DNA of 34,619 nucleotides from Candidatus Hydrogenedentota bacterium (lineage in GTDB: Bacteria; Hydrogenedentota; Hydrogenedentia; Hydrogenedentales; GCA-2746185): positions 1 through 34,619 of the forward strand of contig CANKTP010000017.1 in the NCBI GenBank assembly GCA_947486375.1. Direction: 5' to 3'. The position numbers and the translations under genes are program-made. Position 1 is the stretch's first letter, and each line of letters opens with the position of its first letter. The notes below the pieces were generated by a model, which did not search any database, was not told the origin of the DNA, and saw nothing but the letters and a program-made list of their open reading frames with translations. Shown here one piece after another: positions 26,164-34,018 of the stretch.

Positions 26164-26552
26164 CCAAAATCCACCCGAGTTGTGTAGAAGCCACCATGCA
26201 TTGGAAAGCAATTTCTATTCCATAAAATAATTCCGTATTGTAAAAGATTCGTGTGTGGCAATTAACCCATTGTACTCATAACAGTTACGAGCATACTTAC
26301 AGTTCGTTCCCCCTAGGGTGCATTCATAAATCGAGCTCACTGGAAATCGATTTGTTATCGAATCTGAATAATGTATTAATCTCTGCGACAACAGGGAATT
26401 TATTGATATTCGTATTTGATCGCTCCGGCGGCACTCGGGACAACCCGGCACCGTAGACCAATGCCGTCGCATTTGCTCCTGCTAGTAATAGTTCACTACC
26501 GAATCCTTGCCCGGGCACTTCGGCAGAAAGCCGGTAGCGTCGAAAATTCCAT
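26164..26552. other. AT-rich intergenic segment without a recognisable gene
   Basis: This stretch is visibly AT-richer than anything else in the window and holds no open frame with credible codon use. It may be recently acquired or regulatory DNA upstream of the tandem repeat and the TPR gene. Confidence 0.45.
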
Positions 26553-26670
26553 GCACACGCGGCCATGCCGGAAGACTTGAATCCCTGAAGTGCTCCCCCT
26601 AGTATAGCACACGCGGCCATGCCGGAAGACTTGAATCCCTGAAGTGCTCCCCCTAGTATAGCACACGCGG
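26553..26670 (+). repeat. 54-bp tandem repeat, 2.2 copies, promoter-like pair in each full unit
   Basis: Units start at 26553, 26607 and (10 bp only) 26661; the two full units are identical. Each full unit contains TTGAAT, a 17-bp spacer and TAGTAT (26577-26605 and 26631-26659), a moderate sigma70-like match at four of six in each box. The second pair lies 66 bp upstream of the GTG at 26726. The 54-bp period is a multiple of 3, which keeps a spurious minus-strand frame open. Confidence 0.8.
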
Positions 26671-26725
26671 GCTGCAAGAGCCCCGCTAATGCGCGGCAAG
26701 CGCCGGATGGCGCGGGAGATATTCA

Positions 26726-28723
26726 GTGTACGTACGACGCGGGATCATATGTGTGGTGGGGACCATCCTCGCCACGGCTTCGGGATTAGTCCAGGCATTT
26801 GCCCAAGACCCGCCGGATGGGAATGCGAAGCGCGGCGACCTCCAGGCTTTGTGGAGTGGCGCGAGTTTCGCGCAACTCATGGCGCGGCGCGCGGAAGACC
26901 GTGCTTCGATCGAACCGATGGCCGCCGAGAAACTCGCCTTGGCCGCCGTATTCGTTGGCGACGCCGGCGCCGTCGACGAGCTCGAGGACGAGCTCAAGCC
27001 GAGCTCGCCTGTCGCCGCGTTCATCGGCGCCTACAAGTCGCTTCAAGAGGGGAAGCCGTCGCCCACGGAAGCGGCGGGCGCATTGCGGAAACTCATCGAG
27101 GCCTGGCAGCCGGCCCCCGGCGACGAGGAATTGCTCAAACTTAACGCGGAGGGATTCGCGCTTTCCCGCATGGGACTGCGCGCCCAGGCGTTTGCCACGT
27201 TCAGGAAAGCGCGCGAGTCGTTTCCGAAGAATGGCGTGGCGCTGCGTAATCTTGCGACGATGTATCTTTCCGCGGACATGCCCGATTTCGGCGTTGCGAT
27301 CTTGCGGGTCTTGACCTCCGAACACGGCGACGACGCCGAAGTGCGCCAGCTTTACTACGAGACCTTGGTCAATCTCAATCGGGAATCGGATGCGCAGACC
27401 TTCGCCGAGGGCGTCTATGCGCGGATGCCCGAGGACCCGCAAACCGTCCTCAACTTGGCCCGGATTTATCTCAACCGGGGAGATGTTGCCGTGGCCGGAC
27501 AAGTGCTCCGGCAAGCGGTCGAAGATTCTCCTGGACAACATTCGTTGCGGGTGACGCTCGCCGGGGCGCAAATCCGGGCAGGCGAGTACGCCGCCGCGCT
27601 CGCCACGCTCGATTCGGCCGCAGTGCCTGTCAACCTCGCGGGGTCGGCCCGCGAAGTTCGACTTTTCGCCCATGCCGGTTTGGGACAATGGGAAGAGGTC
27701 CTCAAGGCCGCGGCCGAGGGCAATCCGGAGGACGCGACGCTGGCGGGAAAATTCCTCAAGGTGGCCGCCCTAATCACATCGGGCAGGGCCGCCGACGCCG
27801 CCGGGACGCTACCCGGGATCGACGGGGACAAACAGTCCGCGGCGGATCCCGTCGCGATTCTGGCCGCCGCCATCGGTGCCGGCATCGAACTCGCCGACCC
27901 GCTCGACGCGGCCCTGGTGGCTGCGCTCCGGAAGGATCCGGCTGTGTCGGCGCTATTCTCCCACGGCATGGCCTGTGGCATGGCACGCTTGTACGACCGT
28001 GGCTTCGATATCATGACCGAAGTCCGCGCGCTCTTGCCGGACGACGCGCGCGTGGCGGTCTATGCCCTGGACGCCCTCGTGCGCGCGAAGAACACCGACG
28101 ACCGCGCCGGGCGCGCGGGCACGATCGCCGCGAAGTTCCCGTCGCAACTCGAGGTGCAACTTTCGCTCGCGGCCGTCCAAAAGTCCCTCGCCGATGTCGA
28201 AGGCCAGCGCGCGGCCCTCGAGAAGGCCCTTTCGCTCTCCCCGGACAATCGCGCCGTGATGCAACGCCTCGCCATGTTCGCGGTGGACCAGCACGACGAC
28301 AAACTGGCGCTCCGGATATACGAGGCAATGCTCAAGATCGCCCCGGACAACCCAACCATTCTCAACAACCTCGCCTATTATCTCCTCCAAACCAAGGGCG
28401 ACGCGAAGCGCGCGCGCGACTACGCCGCCGAGGCCTTGAAACAACAACCCAACAGCCCGAACGTCATGCACACGCTGGGGCTGGCCCAGTTACGCGAGGG
28501 CGAGCTCGAGGCGGCGCAGAAAAACCTCGCCTTCGCGTTGCAGCTACGCCCGGGCGACCCGACCCTCACGCTGGACTATGGACAGTTGTTGATCCGGACA
28601 GGCAAGGAGGAGGAGGGAAGACGGTTTGTACAGAGTGCCCTGGCCTATGCCACACAGCTCGGGCTGGACTTCCCGAGGCGCGCCGAGGCCGAGGCCATTC
28701 TCCAAGAGAACCCGGCGGACTAG
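26726..28723 (+). CDS. Secreted TPR-repeat protein
   Basis: 665 aa from a GTG start with GGGAG at 7 bp. N-terminal signal peptide (RGIICVVGTILATASGLVQAFA, cleavage after AFA). The rest is helical repeats with TPR consensus positions, for example NGVALRNLATMYLSADMPDF, PQTVLNLARIYLNRGDVAVA, NPTILNNLAYYLLQTKGDAK and SPNVMHTLGLAQLREGELEA. TPR arrays mediate protein assembly. It is predicted periplasmic, or a lipoprotein-free export product. It resembles the large TPR proteins that accompany exopolysaccharide loci, but no exosortase gene is present. The next gene starts 25 bp after its stop, so the two are likely cotranscribed. Confidence 0.82.
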   Translation: MYVRRGIICVVGTILATASGLVQAFAQDPPDGNAKRGDLQALWSGASFAQLMARRAEDRASIEPMAAEKLALAAVFVGDAGAVDELEDELKPSSPVAAFIGAYKSLQEGKPSPTEAAGALRKLIEAWQPAPGDEELLKLNAEGFALSRMGLRAQAFATFRKARESFPKNGVALRNLATMYLSADMPDFGVAILRVLTSEHGDDAEVRQLYYETLVNLNRESDAQTFAEGVYARMPEDPQTVLNLARIYLNRGDVAVAGQVLRQAVEDSPGQHSLRVTLAGAQIRAGEYAAALATLDSAAVPVNLAGSAREVRLFAHAGLGQWEEVLKAAAEGNPEDATLAGKFLKVAALITSGRAADAAGTLPGIDGDKQSAADPVAILAAAIGAGIELADPLDAALVAALRKDPAVSALFSHGMACGMARLYDRGFDIMTEVRALLPDDARVAVYALDALVRAKNTDDRAGRAGTIAAKFPSQLEVQLSLAAVQKSLADVEGQRAALEKALSLSPDNRAVMQRLAMFAVDQHDDKLALRIYEAMLKIAPDNPTILNNLAYYLLQTKGDAKRARDYAAEALKQQPNSPNVMHTLGLAQLREGELEAAQKNLAFALQLRPGDPTLTLDYGQLLIRTGKEEEGRRFVQSALAYATQLGLDFPRRAEAEAILQENPAD

Positions 28724-28748
28724 CGAATGGCGCCGCCGCGAAACCGCC

Positions 28749-30287
28749 ATGAGTCCTGACGAAATATCCGGCGGCGGCGATTTCGATCGCCGCACGCTGC
28801 TAAAAGGGGCCGCGCTGGCGGGACTCGCCTCGACGGCAGGGCCCATCGCTGCCGCGAACGCCGAGACCCGCCGCTCCCGGGGCGCGATCGCCAGGGAGAA
28901 CCGGCGCCAGGGAACGACGGATTGGCAGCTGACCTATACCAAGGTCGATCCCGGCACACGGTATCGCTGCCCTTGGATCGAGGGGTATGCGTCGCATGCA
29001 AGCGTGAAGCAGGGCGAATCGATCGACGTGATGGTCAGCACGAATCCCCCGGCGCGATTCGCCATCGATTTTTTCCGCATGGGATATTACGGGGGCACCG
29101 GCGCGCGTCACATGCTGGCCTTTGGCCCCTTGCAGGGAGTGACGCAGCCCGATCCGGCGGTCGGTCCCGAACGCCTGCGCGAGTGCGAGTGGATCCCTTC
29201 CGCCTCGATTCGCATCCCCGAGGACTGGATTAGCGGGGTTTACCTCGGGAAGCTGTCATTGGTCGACACGCCCCCCGATGCCCGCTGCGAGAGTTACGTG
29301 GTCTTCATCGTGCGCGACGACCGGCCGGCCGATATCGTGTTCCAGTGCAGCGACAACACTTGGCAGGCGTATAACCGCTGGCCGAGTCAGTTCTCGCTAT
29401 ACGACGACGGCGAATCCGAATGGGCGTTGAAAGCCGGGGTCCGCGTCGGATACGGCAGGCCATATGGTAAATATTGCCAAGTCGTCGACGCCCCGCTCTC
29501 GCAGGGCTCGGGCGAATTCCTCCTCTGGGAATTCCCGATGGCCTACTGGCTCGAGCGCGAAGGCTACGACGTCACCTACATTTCGAACACCGACGTTCAC
29601 AAGGACGCGGCGTGCATCGCCCGGGCCAAGGCCATGCTCTCCGTGGGCCACGACGAATATTGGAGCCTGGAACAGTTCCGGAACGTCAAGGCGGCCGTCG
29701 CGGCGGGCGTCAACGTCGGATTCTTCTCCGGCAATACCTGCTGCTTCGTCGCCCCGCTCGAGCCCGACGGCCGGGGCCGCGCCGCCCGCACCTTCACGCG
29801 CGCGGGACGATACGGGGGCCTCCTCGAAACCGAACGGGAGCGGATGGGACCGTTCCCTATCGAGGGTCCAAACGAGGCCACCCTAATCGGTGCGAGGACC
29901 ATCAGCCCGTTCAACGGGGCCGGCGACTGGATTGTGGCCGATCCCGCGCAATGGATGTTCGATGGGACAGGACTGCGGAAGGGAGAGGGAATTCCGGGAC
30001 TTGTCGGCTGGGAATTTCATGGCGACCCTGCGCGCATCGACGGACTCGCGATCGTCGCCGAGGGCATCGCCGCGAATGGGGCGGGCGAATCCGCGCACTG
30101 GACATCCACCCTCTATCCCGGCCCGAAGAACAATTGGGTCTTCAACGCCTCGACGATTTACTGGGCGCAGGGCCTGTCAAATCCGCCGGGACATGTCCTG
30201 CCATATGCGCACTATGGGAGGCCGCACGGACCGGACGAGCGCGTGGAGCGCATCACCCGCAACATCCTCGACCGGTTCACCGCCTAA
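28749..30287 (+). CDS. Tat-exported N,N-dimethylformamidase large-subunit-like protein
   Basis: 512 aa. Twin-arginine signal: DRRTLLKGAALAGLASTAG (residues about 12-30). The body resembles the large/beta subunit of N,N-dimethylformamidase: FFRMGYYGGTGARH, VVFIVRDDRPADIVFQCSD, NTWQAYNRWP, the hallmark SVGHDEYWS, and FFSGNTCCF. Dimethylformamidase is a mononuclear iron amidohydrolase with Tyr/Tyr/Glu ligands; many relatives have unknown substrates. No small subunit gene is adjacent. The start is the ATG at 28749 because the Tat motif begins 12 residues in; there is no strong Shine-Dalgarno, so it may rely on coupling to the upstream TPR gene (25-bp gap). Amidase chemistry on a secreted substrate is inference. 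Confidence 0.75.
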   Translation: MSPDEISGGGDFDRRTLLKGAALAGLASTAGPIAAANAETRRSRGAIARENRRQGTTDWQLTYTKVDPGTRYRCPWIEGYASHASVKQGESIDVMVSTNPPARFAIDFFRMGYYGGTGARHMLAFGPLQGVTQPDPAVGPERLRECEWIPSASIRIPEDWISGVYLGKLSLVDTPPDARCESYVVFIVRDDRPADIVFQCSDNTWQAYNRWPSQFSLYDDGESEWALKAGVRVGYGRPYGKYCQVVDAPLSQGSGEFLLWEFPMAYWLEREGYDVTYISNTDVHKDAACIARAKAMLSVGHDEYWSLEQFRNVKAAVAAGVNVGFFSGNTCCFVAPLEPDGRGRAARTFTRAGRYGGLLETERERMGPFPIEGPNEATLIGARTISPFNGAGDWIVADPAQWMFDGTGLRKGEGIPGLVGWEFHGDPARIDGLAIVAEGIAANGAGESAHWTSTLYPGPKNNWVFNASTIYWAQGLSNPPGHVLPYAHYGRPHGPDERVERITRNILDRFTA

Positions 30288-30345
30288 CCCGCGCGCCCCA
30301 GGGCCATTCCGCCGAGACAGCTTCCGTCGCGCATGGCGCGCGTCA

Positions 30346-30738
30346 TCAAGCCCCGAAATATTTCTTGAAGTATATCGGGTCGTCGAGGCGTTGCAATTGC
30401 ACGCGGCTAAACTCTGCCACCTCGGTGTCCGTGATCGGCGGCATCCCGTCGCCCGCCGCATCCGCTTCATCGGCCGCGTCGTTCGTCCCCGGTTTGAGGA
30501 ATTGCGGCAACCGGAACATGCCCGGCTCGATAAACTCCGCGATGATCGTCGCCAGGTGGGTCGTCTTTTGTTCCTTGGTGCCATGATCGAGCACATGCCG
30601 GTTCAATGCGGCGATCTTCCTGCGGAACATCACCACCAATTCGCCGCAGGAGGGACACGGCATCACGACGACCACATCCTTGGGAACCTTCGTGCCGACT
30701 AATCGATGGGCCTTGCAGTGGGGACAAACGACATTCAT
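30346..30738 (-). CDS. Small zinc-ribbon protein
   Basis: 130 aa. The N-terminus MNVVCPHCKAH, then MPCPSCGELV, forms a two-CxxC zinc ribbon (C5/C8 and C28/C31 approximately). The remainder is charged, with an acidic linker (DAADEADAAGD) and a C-terminal VQLQRLDDPIYFKKYFG. No family function is recognised; a nucleic-acid or protein-binding role is possible. The ATG at 30738 sits at the start of the ribbon. A strong promoter lies 57 bp upstream. It is divergent from def-recR and converges on the amidase gene. Confidence 0.65.
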   Translation of the reverse strand: MNVVCPHCKAHRLVGTKVPKDVVVVMPCPSCGELVVMFRRKIAALNRHVLDHGTKEQKTTHLATIIAEFIEPGMFRLPQFLKPGTNDAADEADAAGDGMPPITDTEVAEFSRVQLQRLDDPIYFKKYFGA

Positions 30739-30794
30739 GGCCGGAAATCTTCCCAAGGGTTCGATCACGCCCGCAACTGCGCGACACTCCAATA

Positions 30795-30824
30795 AGTGTA
30801 GTCCAACGGGGAAACGGCTGTCAA
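30795..30824 (-). promoter_or_regulatory. Sigma70 promoter of the zinc-ribbon gene
   Basis: On the minus strand TTGACA (30819-30824, perfect), an 18-bp spacer and TACACT (30795-30800, four of six). Confidence 0.55.
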
Positions 30825-30866
30825 TTGCGAGAGTGCGCTCGCGATGCGCCCTGCCGGAGGCCGCCG

Positions 30867-30895
30867 TTGTATGCGGGACGGAGCTTTGTTACGAT
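30867..30895 (+). promoter_or_regulatory. Possible promoter of def-recR
   Basis: TTGTAT (30867-30872), a 17-bp spacer and TACGAT (30890-30895). The -35 match is only three of six and the leader is short, so this is weak. Confidence 0.3.
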
Positions 30896-30917
30896 CCCGC
30901 GAAAAGGGAACCATGGA

Positions 30918-31445
30918 ATGAGTATCCGGCGCATAGTGTATTTCCCCGATGCCCCCCTGCTGAACAAGGCCGAACCGGTGGTGCGATTCGACCCCGACTT
31001 GGCCCGCTTGGCCGGAGACATGCTCGAGACGATGCACGCCTACAATGGCGTCGGGCTTGCCGCACCGCAAGTCGGCGTGGGAAGCCGCCTGTTCGTGATG
31101 CAGGAGCCCGACGGCCCCGAACTTTGTTTCGTGAATCCCGAGATTTCCAACTTGGAGGGCCGTGAGGAGGGCGAGGAGGGGTGCCTCAGCATGCCCCACA
31201 TCTATGCGATGGTGCCCCGGGCGAAGTCGCTGGTGTTGCGCGCGCACGACGTGGACGGCAAATCGGTCGAGATGGAGGCGGCGGACTTCTTCGCGCGCGT
31301 TGTCCAGCACGAATTCGATCATTTGGACGGCGTCCTTTTCCCGTTCAGGCTCGACATCCTCACGCGCCAGGCGAAGCTCCTGGAATGGGGCGAGGAGCGG
31401 GAACGGCTCCTGTCCTCGGCCTCCGGCAGCACAGATGCTACTTGA
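30918..31445 (+). CDS. def: Peptide deformylase
   Basis: 175 aa. Removes the formyl group from the N-terminal Met of nascent proteins, in the cytoplasm at the ribosome. All three family motifs are present: GVGLAAPQ (44-51), EGCLS (87-91, metal-binding Cys) and QHEFDHLDG (130-138, two metal His and catalytic Glu). The ATG at 30918 has AAGGGAA upstream and gives the normal length; the frame extends further upstream without similarity. The gene overlaps recR by 11 bp. Pairing with recR rather than fmt is unusual. Confidence 0.95.
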   Translation: MSIRRIVYFPDAPLLNKAEPVVRFDPDLARLAGDMLETMHAYNGVGLAAPQVGVGSRLFVMQEPDGPELCFVNPEISNLEGREEGEEGCLSMPHIYAMVPRAKSLVLRAHDVDGKSVEMEAADFFARVVQHEFDHLDGVLFPFRLDILTRQAKLLEWGEERERLLSSASGSTDAT

Positions 31446-32034
31446 ATCGCCCGCAGTCGAGCGCCTGGTCGAGGCGTTCCGGAGACTGCCCGGCATAGGT
31501 CGCCGCTCCGCGGAGCGCCTTGCGCTGCATCTATTGGGCGCCCCGCCCGGGGAGGCGCGGCTCCTGGCCGAGGCCGTCACCGAATCCCGCGAGCGGGTCG
31601 GGGCCTGTTCCGTTTGTTGCAACCTCACCGAGGGAGACCCTTGCTCGATATGCCGCGACGCGCGGCGCGACGCCTCGCTCGTGTGCGTGGTCGAGCGACC
31701 CGCCGGAGCGATGGCCATCGAGCGCGGCGGCACATACAAGGGCGTTTACCATGTGCTCAATGGGGCGCTCAACCCGCTCGAGGGCATCGGCCCGGACGAA
31801 TTGACCGTCGATCGACTTCTGCGCCGGGTCGCCGCCGGCACTGTTTCCGAAGTGGTCGTCGCCACGAACGCCACCGCCGAGGGCGAGGCAACCGCCATGT
31901 ACCTGTCGCGGGTGTTGGCGCCCCACGGGGTCCGGACGACGCGCATCGCGCACGGGGTCCCGATGGGGGGCGGGCTCGAGTTTGCCGATGGAATGACCCT
32001 TTCGCACGCGCTCCAAGGCCGCACGGTAATCTAG
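31435..32034 (+). CDS. recR: Recombination mediator RecR
   Basis: 199 aa, the normal length. Helix-hairpin-helix (LPGIGRRSAERLALHLL, 18-34), C4 zinc finger (C58, C61, C70, C73), Toprim domain (VCVVERPAGAMAIERGG onward, with ATNATAEGEATA) and the C-terminal ARIAHGVPMGGGLEF-like block. RecR loads RecA onto SSB-coated gaps with RecO and RecF. The ATG overlaps the def stop by 11 bp, so translation is coupled. The stop is followed by a multi-hairpin repeat that may end transcription. Confidence 0.95.
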   Translation: MLLESPAVERLVEAFRRLPGIGRRSAERLALHLLGAPPGEARLLAEAVTESRERVGACSVCCNLTEGDPCSICRDARRDASLVCVVERPAGAMAIERGGTYKGVYHVLNGALNPLEGIGPDELTVDRLLRRVAAGTVSEVVVATNATAEGEATAMYLSRVLAPHGVRTTRIAHGVPMGGGLEFADGMTLSHALQGRTVI

Positions 32035-32045
32035 GCCGGCCCTGC

Positions 32046-32125
32046 GCCCCGAAGGGGCAAACTATAATGGCCCAGGGTAACGCCATGGGAACCGGAATAC
32101 CGGCGAATACAAGCCCTGTAAGGGC
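32046..32125. repeat. Three-hairpin repetitive extragenic element
   Basis: Three stem-loops in series: GCCCC-gaa-GGGGC (32046-32058), CCCAGGG-taacg-CCATGGG (32071-32089, one mismatch) and GCCCT-gta-AGGGC (32113-32125). From memory, this order resembles a multi-hairpin extragenic repeat seen in several environmental bacterial genomes. It begins 12 bp after recR and may act as a terminator. Confidence 0.55.
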
Positions 32126-32358
32126 GGCCCAATCATCGTTAACTCCATGCCGCCATGATCGAATGCAAACGTTTCTCGCAATCTTTACGATTAGGGGCCT
32201 AGTGTAATGTGACAAAAACGATGCGACTTACCGTAGTCATACAACACCAGATTTCTAGTAATTTGGTTGTCCCCTTCATTTCCGCGAAACAGGACTTCCA
32301 AAAAGCGATGCCGATGCGCCTCCCCATTTTCCTCGACGGGTTTTCTTTCGAGCTTCGA

Positions 32359-33157
32359 TCATGGATTACGTTCTGATGTGTCCAATGACTGCTCCGTTGT
32401 CGCCCGCGCCCTCGCGCGCGGTGCCCGCCTCTCGCCTTTTCTCGTCTTTACTGTGCCGTTACCGGGTTGAGGGCCATCGGTTGCCACGTTCTCGTCAGGA
32501 TCATGAGGTTGTGGGCAAAGGCTTCGCCAGGCGAGTTCGGCGTTGATGCATGGGTCGCCCCAGATTCGGCATCGTTTCCAATACGGAAGCCCTTTCATCC
32601 GGGCGAAGACGCCCTCGACGCTGACCGACCGGGCCTTCTTGAGCCGTTTGCCTTCGTCGCACTTCGTGCGTTCGGCGACCGCGTAGGGAATTTCCGGATA
32701 CGCCACTCCGTTGGCGTGGTTAATGGAGCGCCCGTCCTTGGTTCCGGGACAACCCCGCCGAGGCGGGGCCCATCGCCGCCAGGACTTGGGAACTCAACTC
32801 GGCGAGCATGGCCGCATGCGCCTTGCGAAAATCGCACAGCGTGCTCTTCTCGACCTCGGCGTCCCCGAGCATCCACCGGAACTCCGAGTCCCGCCCGCAC
32901 AAATCCGCCAACCGCACCGAAGAGGTCACCTCGCGCAACAAGGCCAGCGCCCGAACCCCCGCCAAGCGGCGGGGATCCACCGCCGGCCGGCCCGTCTCGT
33001 CGTTTTTGTACGCTGCATCGAATTTGCCAAAGTCGAGGCCCTCGAGCGCGGACCAAATCGTCCGCACCACCGACGTCTCCGGGACCAACGAATCCAGCCA
33101 TGCCGAAGGCGTGGTAAACAATTCCACCGCGGACGTGTCCTCAATATACCGGGCCAT
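32359..33157 (-). pseudogene. Internally deleted IS1182-type transposase
   Basis: The N-terminal piece (33157-32720) starts MARYIEDTSAVELF and has the DUF772-like block (NDETGRPAVDPRRLAGVRAL, then SSVRLADLCGRDSEFRWMLG and KSTLCDFRKAH). The C-terminal piece (about 32706-32359, another frame) has SVSVEGVFARMKGLPYWKRC and GDPCINAELAW, the usual VEpvFG.lK...kv..E end. The two pieces are separated by a frameshift, and the several hundred bases coding the catalytic core are absent. Total coding is far shorter than the usual 450-550 residues, so it is inactive. Confidence 0.75.
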
Positions 33158-33266
33158 GATAGTCTTCCTCGTGGCGCGACCCATTCGCGCGTGCCGGGAT
33201 ATTCTTTACCACAATTCTGTGATCCTGTCTATGGTAAATATCGGCCACGGGGTTTTGGGAAGGCCC

Positions 33267-33327
33267 CGAAAGCCGGTATCCAGAAAATGCCGGCGATAAG
33301 GTGAATTTCGCTGCCTTCCGGCTTTCG
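33267..33327. repeat. Inverted repeat with CCGGCTTTCG arms
   Basis: CGAAAGCCGG (33267-33276) and CCGGCTTTCG (33318-33327) are perfect 10-bp inverted arms around a 41-bp loop. The arms resemble the widespread CGAAAGCCGGAAT-type (dRS3/REP-like) palindromic repeats. It sits between the IS end and its transposase start. Confidence 0.55.
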
Positions 33328-33374
33328 TCGGCATGACGATCATTAGACGCAAACAGCATGACTCACTGCACTAG

Positions 33375-33552
33375 GGGCCAGTTCGTTGCGGTCGGAGGCG
33401 CATTGGCTTACCCGGGCGCTAAGCACGAGCTGGCTGCCTTCGGCATCCACGACGGCCTGCGCGTTATACGCTTGCTCGTACCCGCTACGCTTGTTCTTGC
33501 GCATCAACCGGCTGTCCGCGTCCGTGAGGTTTTCTTGTTCCTCGGCGTGCGG
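33375..33552 (-). pseudogene. Central fragment of an IS1182-type transposase
   Basis: Translates in frame with the methyltransferase fragment upstream: LTDADSRLMRKNKRSGYEQ, then YNAQAVVDAEGSQLVLSARV and SDRNELAP, the typical middle of this transposase family (D-P-D-S-R, Y-N-x-Q-A-x-V-D). It is cut at CTAG by the IS element. This is the part missing from the neighbouring deleted transposase. Confidence 0.7.
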
Positions 33553-33696
33553 CGTCTCGTCCTGTTCCTTGAACAAGACGTTGTCGTTCTGGTCGCTCTT
33601 GAACGGCGGATCAAGACATATGAGGTCAACTGGTTCGTCCTCCACGTGCCGCTTAAAGATGTCAAGGTCGTCCCCGTAATTGAGCGTATTCTCCAT
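33553..33696 (-). pseudogene. N-terminal fragment of a site-specific DNA-methyltransferase
   Basis: The first 48 codons from ATG 33696 read MENTLNYGDDLDIFKRHV and DLICLDPPFKSDQNDNVLF, matching the start of the adenine/cytosine-N4 methyltransferases whose catalytic motif is DPPF/DPPY. Family similarity ends at about KEQDET, where transposase sequence takes over in frame. Only the 5' end of the methyltransferase survives; no target-recognition region or restriction partner is visible. Confidence 0.75.
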
Positions 33697-34018
33697 TCCT
33701 CTTAGCCTCTCCAGTTCGTCAATTGCGGCCACGACTGGGCCCGCGTTTTCGCCCGATCTCCCCAATCTTCCCCATGTGCCGCATCGAGTCGCGATGCGAG
33801 GAACGAGTCTATTGCGACACGCAATGGACGACCCTTGTCCCTCCTGAGGTAGCCTCAATATGGACCCGATGACCTGAGAATTCAGCGGTCGCCTGCAAGG
33901 GAGCCGATTTTAGCGCCGGAAGAGACGAGCGAGCCGGGGGGCCTACGGGAAGGGCTGGGCCACGGCTTGATGGTGAGCCGGAAAAAAGGTACCGTCACGT
34001 AAACTGGAGTTTCAACGC
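33697..34018. other. Gene-free gap before the AtuA-like gene
   Basis: About 320 bp. The methyltransferase frame stays open to 33858, but the added residues do not look native. A small hairpin TGAGG-tag-CCTCA lies near 33845. No promoter stands out. GGAG precedes the ATG at 34019 by 9 bp. Confidence 0.4.

Larger units (their letters stand above)
32203..33370 (-). mobile_element. Deleted IS element (IS1182-like), CTAG-flanked
   Basis: A CTAG lies on each side (32199-32202 and 33371-33374). Just inside are imperfect inverted termini, TGTAATGTGACA and, from the other strand, TGCAGTGAGTCA (8 of 12 identical). The 1168-bp element holds one transposase reading leftward with its central DDE part missing. 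A 10-bp inverted repeat lies upstream of the transposase. The IS1182/DUF772 family assignment rests on the transposase N-terminus. The CTAG may be a target duplication. Confidence 0.6.

Noticed and set aside
26553-26670. CRISPR array
   Set aside because: The repeats are directly adjacent with no variable spacers.
26324-26677. Minus-strand frame containing two copies of an 18-residue repeat
   Set aside because: The repeat arises because the DNA tandem unit is 54 bp; there is no Shine-Dalgarno and no family similarity.
19060-27000. Sigma54 (-24/-12) promoters near the two activators
   Set aside because: I scanned for TGGCAC-N5-TTGC on both strands and found only compressed or coding matches; no reliable site in the window.
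33697-33858. Extended start of the methyltransferase fragment at 33858
   Set aside because: Family similarity starts at ATG 33696 with an AGAGGA before it; the extra 54 residues look non-native.
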